This document shows, piece by piece, positions 1-12,804 of a stretch of 37,403 nucleotides of DNA. The notes beneath the pieces are model-generated. The model saw only the letters and a program-made list of their open reading frames with translations, ran no database searches and was not told the origin of the DNA. How positions within the stretch are numbered: position 1 is the stretch's first letter; each line of letters begins with the position of its first letter. Position numbers and translations under genes: made by a program. The stretch comes from Deltaproteobacteria bacterium (GTDB lineage: Bacteria > Myxococcota_A > Polyangia > Haliangiales > Haliangiaceae). The stretch is taken from positions 1-37,403 of the forward strand of contig JAIOQA010000300.1 of assembly GCA_021413675.1 (NCBI GenBank), written 5' to 3'.

Positions 1-162
1 GATCGCCGCGGCGATCCCGCCGAGCCGCCGGCGCGCCGACGGCCGCGGCCGCAGGGTCGCGAGCACGCGATCGCGGGTCTCCCGCGCCAGCGCCGGATCG
101 TTCGCATCGGCGGCCGAGGTCTCGCGCGCCGCGCGCAGCAGATCGTCGAGGTTCGGGCTCAT
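1..162 (-). CDS. Partial gene after the ECF sigma factor; possible membrane or anti-sigma protein
   Basis: Only the first 54 codons are inside the window. The ATG (160-162) overlaps the TGA of the sigma factor (159-161) in an ATGA arrangement, so the two are translationally coupled. The visible part starts MSPNLDDLLRAARE, is charged and hydrophilic, and ends in RRRLGGIAAAI, which looks like the beginning of a membrane segment. A short cytoplasmic head followed by a membrane segment, directly after an ECF sigma gene, is the usual layout of an anti-sigma factor. No ZAS zinc motif (HxxxCxxC) is visible in this part, so that role is inference from position only. Confidence 0.6.
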   Translation of the reverse strand, partial: MSPNLDDLLRAARETSAADANDPALARETRDRVLATLRPRPSARRRLGGIAAAI

Positions 163-746
163 CGCACACCCTCCGCCTCGAGCCGTGCGCGCAGCTTCTT
201 GCGCGCGTGGAACAGCCGCGTGCGCACGGTCTCCTCGGGGCAGCCGATGACCCGCGCCGCCGCCACCGAGGTCAGCTCGTCGACCTCGCACAGCACGAAC
301 GCGACCCGCTGATCGTGGGGCAGCGCATCGAGCGCCCGGTACAGCGCCTCGGCCAGCTGCTGGCGCGCGACATCATTGTCGGGGCCGGCGATCGCCGCGG
401 TTGGCTGCTCGGCGTAGCGGGCCATCGCCGCGCGCCGCCGGGTCGCCGAGCGGATGTGCTTGCGAGCGCGGTTGACGGCGATCGACATCAAGAATGTCCG
501 GATCGAGGCATCGCCGCGGAACCCGCGCATCGCCGATGGCAGCGCCACGAACGTATCGTGGACGAGATCCTCCGCGACGCCATCGTCACCGATGAGGCGG
601 CGCGCGAACACTCTCAGCGCGGCGTGGTGCGCGTCGTAGACCTGCGCGACCGCGCCGGCCTCGCCGCGAGCCAGCCGGGCGACGAGATCATCGTCAGCGC
701 GCGCGGGCATCGGCATTTCGGTGGAGTAGGCGATCGCTTGGCTCAT
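159..746 (-). CDS. ECF-type RNA polymerase sigma factor
   Basis: A 195-residue sigma-70 family protein of the extracytoplasmic-function type, which directs RNA polymerase to a small set of promoters. Region 2 spans roughly residues 30-100, with the core-binding stretch around DDGVAEDLVHDTF and the -10 recognition helix around FLMSIAVNRARKH. Region 4 is at roughly 130-190 and contains LPHDQRVAFVLCEVDEL and the helix-turn-helix GCPEETVRTRLFHARKKL. I chose the ATG at 746 (MSQAIAYSTE). The frame is open up to 917, but the extra 57 residues match no sigma domain and would run back over the neighbouring promoter region. The gene is divergent from the repeat protein at 864 and coupled to the partial gene at 1-162, its likely regulator. 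The regulon is unknown. Confidence 0.9.
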   Translation of the reverse strand: MSQAIAYSTEMPMPARADDDLVARLARGEAGAVAQVYDAHHAALRVFARRLIGDDGVAEDLVHDTFVALPSAMRGFRGDASIRTFLMSIAVNRARKHIRSATRRRAAMARYAEQPTAAIAGPDNDVARQQLAEALYRALDALPHDQRVAFVLCEVDELTSVAAARVIGCPEETVRTRLFHARKKLRARLEAEGVR

Positions 747-747
747 G

Positions 748-761
748 CCACGGGTCCGTGG
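748..761. promoter_or_regulatory. Inverted repeat just upstream of the ECF sigma start codon
   Basis: CCACGG-GT-CCGTGG forms perfect 6-base arms around a 2-base centre. It lies 1 to 15 bases before the sigma ATG, over the place where its ribosome binding site should be. It could be an operator in the divergent intergenic region (747-863) or a translation-blocking hairpin in the sigma mRNA. In GC-rich DNA a 6-base arm can also arise by chance. No clear -35/-10 pair was seen in the rest of this gap. Confidence 0.3.
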
Positions 762-863
762 CGGTTGGTACCCGGTCGCGTCCGGACCGTTCAACGCTAT
801 CTTTATCTCGCTTCGATCTCCCTTCGTGCGAAACGATCGCCGAGGGTCCGGGAACAGAGCGGC

Positions 864-2618
864 ATGACCTCCCTTCGCGTCCTCGTCATCGTCTCCGGCC
901 TGGCGGGCGTCGCTCACGCCCAGCCCGCAGACGCGCCCGCGCCGCCCGCGCCGCCCGCGCCCGCCAGCGCTCCCGATGCCACCCCGACCCTCGCGGTCAC
1001 CCTCGGCCAGGGCCCGCTGGCGGTCGACCGGCCCATGCTCTTGTCCGCCATCGCCGACGAGCTGGGCGTGACGTTGATCGAGAACGTCCCGGGCAGCCTC
1101 GGGGCGATCGCGATCGAGTTCACCGCCAGCGACCGCGCGGTCATCCGCTACCTGCCGCCCACCGGCCCGGAGCTGGTGCGCGCGGTCATGCTGCCGGTCG
1201 GCGATGACGATCGCCGTCGCTTGCTCGCGTTCGTCGCCGGCAACCTGGTGCGCGATCAGCTGGGTGGCCTCGAGCCGTCGTCGGTGGTCACGCCGCCCTA
1301 CGATGCGCCGATCGCCGCCACCCCCGCGCCGGTCGCCGCCGCCGCCGCGCCGAGCGGCACCGCCGCGCCGGGCGCCGCCGCCTCCGCGCCGATCGTCGCC
1401 CCGCCGGTCCCGTCAGTGCCCGTCATCGTCGTCGCGCCGCCGTCCCGCACGCGCGTGGTGCGCCCCGACCCCGAGGAGGGTCCGCGCGTGCCGATGAGCA
1501 TCGGCTTCATCCCGCCGTTCGCCACCGATCGCCTGTGGGCGGACGACGCCACCGTCGGCGCGGGCGTCCACGCGCTGATCGGCGAGACCGCGAACGTGCG
1601 CGGCGTGAGCGTCGCCGGCATCGTCGACATCAACCGCCGCTTCATGGTCGGCGTGCAGGTCGCCGGCATCGCGGCGATCGATCGCGACGTGCTCGGCATC
1701 TCGGTCGGCGGCATCGCGACCATCGCGCGCCAGAGCCGCGGCGCGCAGATCGCCGGCATCGCGGCGATCAGCGGGCCGACTCACGGTCTCCAGGTCGGCG
1801 GCATCGCGACCGTCGCCGCGGACGCCCGCGCGATCCAGGTCGGCGGCATCGCGACCATCGCCCGCGACCTCGACGGCCTCCAGGTCGGCGGCATCGCCAC
1901 TGCCGCCCGCGACCTCGACGGCCTCCAGGTCGGTGGCATCGCCACGACCGCGCGATCGGTCAACGGCGCGCAGGTCGCCGGCATCGCGGCGATCGCCGAC
2001 CAGGTCCACGGCCTGCAAGTCGGCGGCGTGCTCGCGATCGGCCGCGAGGTCCGCGGCGCGCAGATCTCGGTCATCAACGTCGCGCGCCACGTCCACGGCC
2101 TGCAGCTCGGCGTGGTCAACGTCAGCGACGACGTCGACGGCGCGCCGATCGGCCTCGTCAACATCGTGCGCAACGGCCCGGTGATGGTCGACGCCTGGGC
2201 CGAGTCGTCGGGCGTGACCGCCGCAGCGCTGCGCCACGGCTCGCGCGCGTTCCACACCATCTACGCGGTCGCCGCCGCCAACGACGGCGATCGCACGCCG
2301 CTGGTCGGCCTCGGCTTCGGCCTCGAGCGCAGCCTCGGGCGCCACGCCCTCGACATCGACGCGCTCGCCTGGCAGACCAACCTCTTCGACGACAACCTCG
2401 GCATGCTCGACCAGCTGCGCGCGACCGTGGCGATCGATGTCGGCGCCGTCGATCTCCTGGTCGGCGGCGCGATCAACGTCCAGATCGACGACATGGGCCA
2501 GGCCCGCGACGTCCACGCGTACCTGGCCCGCGACTACCACTCGAGCTCCGGCGTCGAGGTCTCGGTGTTCCCGACCGCGACCATCGGCGCGCGCCTGCAC
2601 CTGCACCGCCCGCGCTAG
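864..2618 (+). CDS. Exported protein with 15-residue QVGGIA repeats (LA_2272 surface-repeat type)
   Basis: A 584-residue exported protein of unknown function. It begins with a Sec signal peptide (MTSLRVLVIVSGLAGVAHA, likely cut before QPADAP), which fixes the start at 864. Then come a Pro/Ala-rich linker, a folded region around residues 35-135, a second long Pro/Ala stretch (about 140-190), and from about residue 249 to 440 some thirteen repeats of the form QVGGIATxARxxxGx. A C-terminal part of about 140 residues (VGLGFGLERSLGRHAL onward) resembles outer-membrane strands. The repeats look like the LA_2272 surface-repeat family of Leptospira and myxobacteria; that assignment is from memory of the motif. 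It is divergent from the ECF sigma gene, which may control it. Its TAG (2616-2618) directly abuts the stop of the convergent nitroreductase gene. Confidence 0.8.
   Translation: MTSLRVLVIVSGLAGVAHAQPADAPAPPAPPAPASAPDATPTLAVTLGQGPLAVDRPMLLSAIADELGVTLIENVPGSLGAIAIEFTASDRAVIRYLPPTGPELVRAVMLPVGDDDRRRLLAFVAGNLVRDQLGGLEPSSVVTPPYDAPIAATPAPVAAAAAPSGTAAPGAAASAPIVAPPVPSVPVIVVAPPSRTRVVRPDPEEGPRVPMSIGFIPPFATDRLWADDATVGAGVHALIGETANVRGVSVAGIVDINRRFMVGVQVAGIAAIDRDVLGISVGGIATIARQSRGAQIAGIAAISGPTHGLQVGGIATVAADARAIQVGGIATIARDLDGLQVGGIATAARDLDGLQVGGIATTARSVNGAQVAGIAAIADQVHGLQVGGVLAIGREVRGAQISVINVARHVHGLQLGVVNVSDDVDGAPIGLVNIVRNGPVMVDAWAESSGVTAAALRHGSRAFHTIYAVAAANDGDRTPLVGLGFGLERSLGRHALDIDALAWQTNLFDDNLGMLDQLRATVAIDVGAVDLLVGGAINVQIDDMGQARDVHAYLARDYHSSSGVEVSVFPTATIGARLHLHRPR
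1608..2186 (+). repeat. Tandem 45-bp coding repeats inside the surface-repeat gene
   Basis: Units begin at 1608, 1656, 1701, 1746, 1791, 1836, 1881, 1926, 1971, 2016, 2061, 2103 and 2145. The core units are exactly 45 bp; the first is 48 and the last ones 42. The units at 1836, 1881 and 1926 are the most alike at DNA level, sharing GACCTCGACGGCCTCCAGG stretches. That points to recent duplication or gene conversion, whereas the outer units have diverged. Confidence 0.85.
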
Positions 2619-3197
2619 TCACTCGATCCGGCACGCCTCCGCGAACTCGAGCCGCGGCTGGCGCGGAAACCCGCGCGCCGGATCGCCGTGGCCGAGGTTG
2701 ACGAGCAGCAGGCTGCGCCACTCGCCGTCGGGGAAGAACGCCGCGTCGACCTTGCCGCGATCGAAGCCGCCCATCGGGCCGCAGTCGAGGCCGAGCGCGC
2801 GCGCCGCGAGGATGAAGTAGCCCGCCTGCAGCGTCGCGTTCAGGGTCGCGAGCCCGTCGCGCTCCGCCGCCGGCATCGCCGCGATCCGATCGCGGTTCTC
2901 CGGCCGCGACGGCAACAGCCGCGGCAGCCGCTCGTACCACGCGGCGTCGTAGGCGAGGATCGCGGTGACCGGCGCGGTCATCGCCTTCTCGATGTTGCCC
3001 GGCGCGAGCCCCGCCCGCAGCCGCTCCTTGGCCTCCGCGCTGCGCACGAACACGATCCGCAGCGGCTGGGCGTTGCCGCCGGTCGGCGGCCAGCGCACGA
3101 GCTCGAACAGCGCGCGCAGCTGCTGCTCGGAGATGTCTTCCGGAGTCCACGCGTAGTGGGTGTGGGCCTGGGTGAACACGCGATCGATGAGGTCCAT
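2619..3197 (-). CDS. Nitroreductase-family oxidoreductase, RutE/malonic semialdehyde reductase-like
   Basis: A 192-residue FMN-dependent nitroreductase-fold protein, the same length as E. coli RutE (about 196). Family landmarks are WPPTGGNAQPLRIVFVRS near residue 40-55, APVTAILAYDAAWYERLP in the middle, and LQAGYFILAARALGLDCGPMGGFD toward the C-terminus, all close to RutE. RutE-like enzymes reduce malonic semialdehyde or other small carbonyl or nitro substrates with NAD(P)H. No other rut (pyrimidine degradation) gene is nearby, so the substrate here is open. The ATG at 3197 (MDLIDRVF) was preferred over an upstream in-frame start because it matches the family N-terminus. It is divergent from the AraC-type gene at 3238 across only 40 bp, which makes that regulator a likely controller. 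Confidence 0.85.
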   Translation of the reverse strand: MDLIDRVFTQAHTHYAWTPEDISEQQLRALFELVRWPPTGGNAQPLRIVFVRSAEAKERLRAGLAPGNIEKAMTAPVTAILAYDAAWYERLPRLLPSRPENRDRIAAMPAAERDGLATLNATLQAGYFILAARALGLDCGPMGGFDRGKVDAAFFPDGEWRSLLLVNLGHGDPARGFPRQPRLEFAEACRIE

Positions 3198-3237
3198 GGC
3201 GATGAATCCGTGGTAGCTCCGAGGTGCTGGACGCCCA

Positions 3238-4194
3238 ATGGACAAACATCCGAATCACTTATCCAGGAGTCCACACGCGCTCGCGCTCGAAGATCCGCGC
3301 GGCGACGTCCTCGCCGACGTGCTCGGGGCGAGCCTCTTGCGCAACGCGATGTACCGGCGCATCGAGTGCGGGGCGCCGTGGGGCATGGAGGTGCCAGCGC
3401 ACGATCGCGCCACGTTCTACGTGGTCGTCCGCGGCAACGCGCGGGTCGAGGTCGAGGGCGAACCGGTGTGCGAGCTGGCCGCGGGCGACACGCTGTTCCT
3501 GCCGCACGGCACCGCGCACGTCGTCCGCGATGCCAGACAGACCCGCCCGGTGCGCGTGTGCGATGGCTCGCCGTCGCCGCGCGGCGCGACCCGCCGCCTC
3601 GGCGGCACCGGCGCGCCGAGCACGCTCATCAAGGGCTTCTTCCAGTTCGCCGGGCGCAAGCCCTCGCTGCTCGATGGCATGCCGCGCGTGATGCCCGTGA
3701 CCGCGAGGGATCCGGCCCAGCAGCGCCGGACCGCCGCCACCCTCCAGCTCCTGCTCGAGGAGAGCGCCGCGCCCGGCCCGGCGAGCGTGCTGGTGCTGCA
3801 GCGCCTGGCCGACGTGCTGTTCATCCAGACCCTGCGCGCGGTCGCGACCGAGCACCGCGGCCTGGCCGCGCTCGCCGATCCGGCGATCCACGAAGCGCTC
3901 TCGATCCTCCACGGCAAGGTCGCGCACCCGTGGACGCTGGCCACCCTCGCGAAGGCCGTCGGGCTGTCGCGCTCGGGGTTCGCCGCGCGCTTCACCGCGC
4001 TGGTCGGCGAGCCGCCGCTGCAGTACCTCGCGCGCTGGCGCATGGGCCGCGCCGCCGAGCTGCTGCGCGAGACGCGCCGGCGGATCGGCGAGATCGCGCG
4101 CGACGTCGGGTACGAGAGCGTGCCCTCGTTCAACAAGGCGTTCCGCAAGTGGCAGGGTGAGAGCCCGACCACGTTCCGCGCGCGCCACGCGTGA
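3238..4194 (+). CDS. AraC-family transcriptional regulator with cupin sensor domain
   Basis: A 318-residue regulator. The N-terminal half (about 15-190) is a cupin-like ligand domain with ERGxxxF-like elements such as [19 protein letters not shown] and [17 protein letters not shown], as in AraC regulators of the cupin_6 type. The C-terminal 100 residues hold the double helix-turn-helix: first helix pair around [20 protein letters not shown], second around [33 protein letters not shown]. Such proteins usually control an adjacent oxidoreductase or efflux gene. Here the divergent nitroreductase shares a 40-bp gap with it, so joint control is plausible but not shown. The start at 3238 (MDKHPNHL) is the only ATG ahead of the cupin. 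Confidence 0.88.
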   Translation: MDKHPNHLSRSPHALALEDPRGDVLADVLGASLLRNAMYRRIECGAPWGMEVPAHDRATFYVVVRGNARVEVEGEPVCELAAGDTLFLPHGTAHVVRDARQTRPVRVCDGSPSPRGATRRLGGTGAPSTLIKGFFQFAGRKPSLLDGMPRVMPVTARDPAQQRRTAATLQLLLEESAAPGPASVLVLQRLADVLFIQTLRAVATEHRGLAALADPAIHEALSILHGKVAHPWTLATLAKAVGLSRSGFAARFTALVGEPPLQYLARWRMGRAAELLRETRRRIGEIARDVGYESVPSFNKAFRKWQGESPTTFRARHA

Positions 4195-4219
4195 CCATCG
4201 ATCTCGACATCTGTGTACG

Positions 4220-5720
<1,501 letters not shown>

Positions 5721-5722
<2 letters not shown>

Positions 5723-5814
5723 GTTCGCGACCGACCGCCCCACCGCCCCACCGCCGCGGCGCGGTGCGTCAATGACGCACCGCACCCACCTACCCGCCCC
5801 ACCGTCGCGAACTC
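5721..5814. terminator. Nested inverted repeats after glpK; probable terminator or cruciform
   Basis: The outer arms GAGTTCGCGAC (5721-5731) and GTCGCGAACTC (5804-5814) are perfect complements 72 bp apart. Between them sits a near-perfect hairpin at 5761-5783 with 11-base arms GCGGTGCGTCA / TGACGCACCGC around a single A. The rest is filled by CCGCCCCACC-type direct repeats (5735-5760 and 5793-5803). There is no T-run, so this is not a textbook intrinsic terminator. It could end glpK transcription, act as an operator, or form a cruciform. Confidence 0.55.
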
Positions 5815-6019
5815 GGCCCCCCTCGGCCGCGACAGCGCCAGCCACGCCGGGCTGGTTGGTAAATCGTGGTACGGCGGTTCCTCCCCGAAGCTTCCCGGCA
5901 AAAACACCAGCGATGGTGGTTTTAGCCAAAAGGTGGTGCTGGGGACCTGTGGGTTCCGGATTTGACTATGCAATTCCAGGGGTTTGAGTGATGGCACCGA
6001 GGTTGCTCTATGGCTCCGC
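5815..6019 (+). promoter_or_regulatory. AT-richer, hairpin-rich leader before the second sigma factor
   Basis: From about 5855 the base composition drops well below the surroundings. Three dyads follow in a row: GAAGCTTC (5887-5894); a long stem at 5898-5926 (GC-A-AAAACACC pairing with GGTGGTTTT-A-GC, one A:A mismatch and one bulged G, loop AGCGAT); and GGGACC-TGTG-GGTTCC (5942-5957, one G:U pair). TTGACT at 5962 could be a -35 element but I see no matching -10. The block looks like a structured 5' leader. I compared it by eye with the c-di-GMP (GEMM) consensus and it does not fit. Confidence 0.4.
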
Positions 6020-6673
<654 letters not shown>

Positions 6674-6788
6674 GCACCAGCATCACGGGCAGCGGACGGG
6701 CTCACCAGCGGGTGGGCCCGACGCATTTTCGGCGCAGCCCGACCAAACCTGACAGAAGGCTGGCAGCGCAGGCGCGCACGCTGCCGCC

Positions 6789-7082
6789 ATGACAACGATC
6801 CCCACCGGTGACGTCCACGACTTCGACTTCCTCGCCGGCTCCTGGAATGTCCTCAACCGGCGCCTGACCGAGTGCGGCGTCGGCTGCACGACGTGGGGCG
6901 AGTTCGTGGGCGATCACGGCGAGTTCTACGGCGACGACGAGGACGGCGGTCGACCGGTCCGCGTCCGCTTCCGCTGGAGCCGGCTCGGCCCGGATCGCGC
7001 GCACTGGGAGCAGGCGTTCTCGCCCGATGGCGAGGCGTGGGAGACCAACTGGACGATGGACTTCACGCGTGCGCGGTCATGA
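6789..7082 (+). CDS. DUF1579-like protein with an apparent internal deletion
   Basis: Codes for 97 residues. The N-terminal HDFDFLAGSWNVLNRRL matches the start of a widespread family of about 150-170 residues (polyketide-cyclase-like, DUF1579 type). The C-terminal GEFYGDDEDGGRPVRVRFRW and WEQAFSPDGEAWETNWTMDFTR match the end of the same family. In relatives the two blocks are separated by roughly 60 residues (a region with FTLRLFDPxxxxWxIYW). Here they are joined in frame near TTWGEF-VGDHGEF (about 6893-6912). So the gene is probably a shortened, perhaps non-functional allele. The function of the family is not established. The family comparison is from memory. Confidence 0.65.
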   Translation: MTTIPTGDVHDFDFLAGSWNVLNRRLTECGVGCTTWGEFVGDHGEFYGDDEDGGRPVRVRFRWSRLGPDRAHWEQAFSPDGEAWETNWTMDFTRARS

Positions 7083-7086
7083 CGCG

Positions 7087-7118
7087 GTGGGGGGATCGCT
7101 TTTAGGCGATCACCCCAC
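7087..7118 (+). terminator. Strong hairpin between the DUF1579-like gene and the lipoprotein gene
   Basis: GTGGGGGGATCGC (7087-7099) pairs with GCGATCACCCCAC (7106-7118), 13 positions with one G:A mismatch and a TTTTAG loop. It begins 4 bases after the stop at 7082. There is no T-run behind it, so it may terminate weakly, or it may protect the 3' end of the upstream message. Confidence 0.45.
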
Positions 7119-7142
7119 GTGATCACGGCCATGGTGCAGGTG

Positions 7143-9377
7143 ATGACGCGACGAACACTGGCGGGACGAATGATGGGACTGCTCGCGCTCGTCGCGGGCT
7201 GCGGCGGGGGTGGAAGTGCCGGGCTCGACGCGACCGTCGCCGTGGACGCCCGCGGCATCGACGCCGCCGTCGATGCCGCGCAAAGCATCGACGCGAACGC
7301 CGATGCCCCGACCGACGCCGGTCCGCCATCGGCGCTGTCCGTGATCGATGGCACCGCGGTCATCACGAGCTGGTCCCCCCCCGCGAGCTACGCCGGCCAG
7401 CGCGCGTCGGTCACGCTCTTCATCCAGAACGACGGCGCCGCCGACATCCCGACCCTGTCGCTCACCGGCGTCACGGACTTCACGATCGATGCGCTCGCCT
7501 CGACCTGCGACGATGGCGTCGCGCTCGCGACCGGCGATCTATGCCAGGCCGTGCTGGCGTTCGCGCCCAGCGGCGCGGGCACCGGCGCGCGCGACGCGGA
7601 CCTGCGCCTCGCGATCGGTGGCGGCGCGAGCCTGGATTTCCCGCTGCACGGCGTCGCGCTCGGTCCACCGCCGGATCTGCACGCCGATGTCTCGGGCCTC
7701 GACCTCGGCGTGCTCGCGCTCGACGACCTCGGCCAGGGCTCGGTCCTGCTCTCGAACACCGGCGCCAGCAACGTCACGCTCGGCGCGATCGCCGCATCCG
7801 GCGGCTTCGCCGTCGACGCGAGCGCGTGCCCCGCGATCGTGACACCCGGCGGCGCCTGCACGCTGACGATCCGCTTCAAGGCGACCTCGCTCGGGCTCGC
7901 GACCGGCACGCTGACGGTCGCCTCGAGCGCGAACGCGGTCGCGGTCGGGCTGTCGGCGATCGGCATGCGGCGGATCACCGTCACCACCATCGGCTCCGGT
8001 AGCGTGACGTCATCACCGAGCGGCATCGCGTGCGGCGCGACCTGCGCCGGGTTGTTCCTCGGCGCGGTCACGCTGACCGCGACCGCGGATCCGGGCGCGA
8101 CGTTCGCGGGCTGGAGCGGATCGTGCGGCACCGCCGTCACCTGCGCGCTGCCGGCGGGTGGATCGCTGCCGATCACCGCGACGTTCGACGATCTCGCCAC
8201 CAGCAAGCGCATCGACGTCGTGTTCGCGGGCGCAGGCACGACCGTCGGTCGCGTGCAGATCGTCGACACCACCGCGAACACCAGGGTGACCTGCGACGCC
8301 AGCTGCACGTCCTACGTGCCGACCGGCGACGACGTCGTCCTGGTCGGGTACACGCCGTCGACGTTCGCGGGCTGGTCGGGCGCGTGCGTGAGCGCTGCCG
8401 GCGAGTGCGCCCTCGGCACGATCGTGAGTGATCGGGTCGCGACCGCGACGTTCGATCGCGACGATCGCGAGGTGGCCGCGTTCTTCCCGACCGTCCCCGC
8501 GGAGCTCGTGGCCTACACCCCCGGCGGCGATCTGATCGTCGCCGGCGCAGGCGCGGTCAGCGAGCTGACGCCGGGCGGCGCGGTGGTGTGGTCGACCGTG
8601 GTCGCGGCCAGCGGCGCGCGCGATCTCGCGGTCGACGCCGCCGGCAACATCTACTTCCTGGGCGACGCGCTGTACCGGCTGTCGCCGGCCGGCGCGGTGG
8701 TCTGGGCGCATCCCGTCGACGGGATCGAGATCGCGGTCGCGCCGATCGGCGACATTGCCGTGAACACCGCCGCCGGGACCGTGGTGCTCGATCCCGCGGG
8801 CCAGCCGCGCTGGACGGTGCCGGGCGTCGCGGCCCCGATCACCTTCACCAGCGACGGCGTGCTCGTGGTCGGCGTCGACGATGGCATGGCGAGCGGCTAC
8901 ATCCTCACGCGCTACGACGGCGACGGCGCGCCGCTCGCCGATCTCGGCACCATCGACAACTACCGACACGTGCTCGCGGGCGATCAGGTCGGCGCGGTCG
9001 TGGCGCAGAGCTCGGGCTTCAGCCATACGGTGGTCTCGCGCATCACGAGCACCGGCGAGGTGACGATCTCGAACTACGAGACCATCAGCGCGGCAGGCTC
9101 GATCGCCGTCTTCATCGCGGTCGACGCGGCCAACGACGTGGTCACCGGCCGGCCGCTGGTCGACGCTCCGCTGGGTGGCCTGCGCCTCCGGGTCTTCTCG
9201 CCGACCGGGGCGATCATGTGGACGCACGAGAAGGCCGGCGACCCGCCGCCCAGCGGCCACCTCCTCGACGACGCGGTCGCGCCGACCGGTCTCGCGACCG
9301 ACGCCTTCGGGCACGTCGCGGTGGTCGGCACCTACGGCTACGCCCAGCCGTGGGTGCAGATCTACGCGATGCCGTGA
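7143..9377 (+). CDS. Large lipoprotein with anchor-type Ig domains, InlB-like repeat and a beta-propeller-like region
   Basis: A 744-residue predicted lipoprotein. The ATG at 7143 gives MTRRTLAGRMMGLLALVAGC with a lipobox ending in Cys-20, followed by a Gly run and an Asp/Ala-rich linker (VDARGIDAAVDAAQ) typical of myxobacterial lipoproteins. Residues about 65-280 contain two choice-of-anchor-D/ASH-like immunoglobulin-fold domains (VTLFIQNDGAADIPTLSL, VLLSNTGASNVTLGAI). Then come two divergent InlB-B-type units with ITVTTIGSGSVTSSPSGI and the hallmark TFAGWSGSC, each with paired cysteines. The last 290 residues repeat a GGxxVW / DAAGNIYFLGDxLYRLSPAG pattern, as in PQQ-like or SBBP beta-propellers. 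It likely sits on the outer membrane; its ligand is unknown. Two earlier start codons (7119, 7131) are less likely because they lengthen the signal peptide. Confidence 0.85.
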   Translation: MTRRTLAGRMMGLLALVAGCGGGGSAGLDATVAVDARGIDAAVDAAQSIDANADAPTDAGPPSALSVIDGTAVITSWSPPASYAGQRASVTLFIQNDGAADIPTLSLTGVTDFTIDALASTCDDGVALATGDLCQAVLAFAPSGAGTGARDADLRLAIGGGASLDFPLHGVALGPPPDLHADVSGLDLGVLALDDLGQGSVLLSNTGASNVTLGAIAASGGFAVDASACPAIVTPGGACTLTIRFKATSLGLATGTLTVASSANAVAVGLSAIGMRRITVTTIGSGSVTSSPSGIACGATCAGLFLGAVTLTATADPGATFAGWSGSCGTAVTCALPAGGSLPITATFDDLATSKRIDVVFAGAGTTVGRVQIVDTTANTRVTCDASCTSYVPTGDDVVLVGYTPSTFAGWSGACVSAAGECALGTIVSDRVATATFDRDDREVAAFFPTVPAELVAYTPGGDLIVAGAGAVSELTPGGAVVWSTVVAASGARDLAVDAAGNIYFLGDALYRLSPAGAVVWAHPVDGIEIAVAPIGDIAVNTAAGTVVLDPAGQPRWTVPGVAAPITFTSDGVLVVGVDDGMASGYILTRYDGDGAPLADLGTIDNYRHVLAGDQVGAVVAQSSGFSHTVVSRITSTGEVTISNYETISAAGSIAVFIAVDAANDVVTGRPLVDAPLGGLRLRVFSPTGAIMWTHEKAGDPPPSGHLLDDAVAPTGLATDAFGHVAVVGTYGYAQPWVQIYAMP

Positions 9378-9387
9378 GGCGGCGGGC

Positions 9388-10005
9388 TCACTTCGGCGCG
9401 TTGTCGTCGGCCTGCGGCCGCGCGAACCGGGCGTAGATCCGGGTCTGGCGCTCGCCGCCCGGCAGCACCGTCACACCCTCGAGGATCATCATCTCGGCCC
9501 AGCCGTGCAGGCCGGCCGGCTCCTCGAGCAACCCGGTGTACGCGCCGATCGCCGCGTCGTCGCGCGCGGTGATCGTGATGCGGCACTGGGTCGTGCGGCA
9601 CTCGAGGCCCGCGATCGTGACCGGCGCCGACGGCAGCGCGCTCAGCCGATCGCGCAGCTCGCGCTCGTGGCCCGACGCCCAGGCGCGGTCGCGGTCCTCG
9701 GCCGCGAACGTCTGCTCGAGGGTCGGCCCCGGCGCGGCGTCGTCCGTGGGCGCGGGCGGGGCAGCGGCGGCCGCCTGCTCGTTCGCGTCGGGCACGACGA
9801 TGACCGGAGCGTGAGACGTCCGGGCACTCGAAGGCCCGGGCGCGGGATCGCTTGCCGATCCAGCCGGGCCCGGTGCCGCGGCGGCGGAGCCGGACGCCAC
9901 CACCGGCGCCAGCCCGGAATCGCCCCGGGACCGCGTCGCGTACCAGGCGATCCCGGCCGCGAGCAGCACGGCGGACGCGATCAGCGCGTATTTCCCCGTC
10001 ACCAC
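9388..10005 (-). CDS. Membrane-anchored protein of unknown function with a CRTTQC motif
   Basis: A 205-residue protein, convergent with the lipoprotein (10 bp apart). A single N-terminal membrane segment (YALIASAVLLAAGIAWYA, about residues 6-23) is followed by a low-complexity Ala/Pro/Gly linker to about residue 95. Then comes a folded domain of about 110 residues containing LECRTTQCRITITA and RIYARFARP. The Cys-x3-Cys pair in a beta-strand context recurs in uncharacterised myxobacterial envelope proteins and may form a disulfide in the periplasm. The gene starts with tandem GTG codons (10005 or 10002). No function can be assigned. Confidence 0.7.
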   Translation of the reverse strand: MVTGKYALIASAVLLAAGIAWYATRSRGDSGLAPVVASGSAAAAPGPAGSASDPAPGPSSARTSHAPVIVVPDANEQAAAAAPPAPTDDAAPGPTLEQTFAAEDRDRAWASGHERELRDRLSALPSAPVTIAGLECRTTQCRITITARDDAAIGAYTGLLEEPAGLHGWAEMMILEGVTVLPGGERQTRIYARFARPQADDNAPK

Positions 10006-10082
10006 GCGAGCATAGAGGATCGGAGACCAGTCGCAAACACGCCTTGCCGGGCCTCCGTCGGCGAGGCTAGATTCCCGTCTCC

Positions 10083-12790
<2,708 letters not shown>

Positions 12791-12804
12791 CGCTCGAGGC
12801 GACC

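Noticed and set aside
207..863. Upstream extension of the surface-repeat protein in its frame
   Set aside because: The extension is antisense to the sigma gene and has no family features. The signal peptide at 864 gives a natural start.
1608..2186. CRISPR array
   Set aside because: The repeats are 45-bp coding units without spacers and keep the reading frame. No other regularly spaced repeat array was seen in the window.
5855..6019. c-di-GMP (GEMM) riboswitch
   Set aside because: The conserved GEMM core and receptor segments are missing; only generic hairpins are present.
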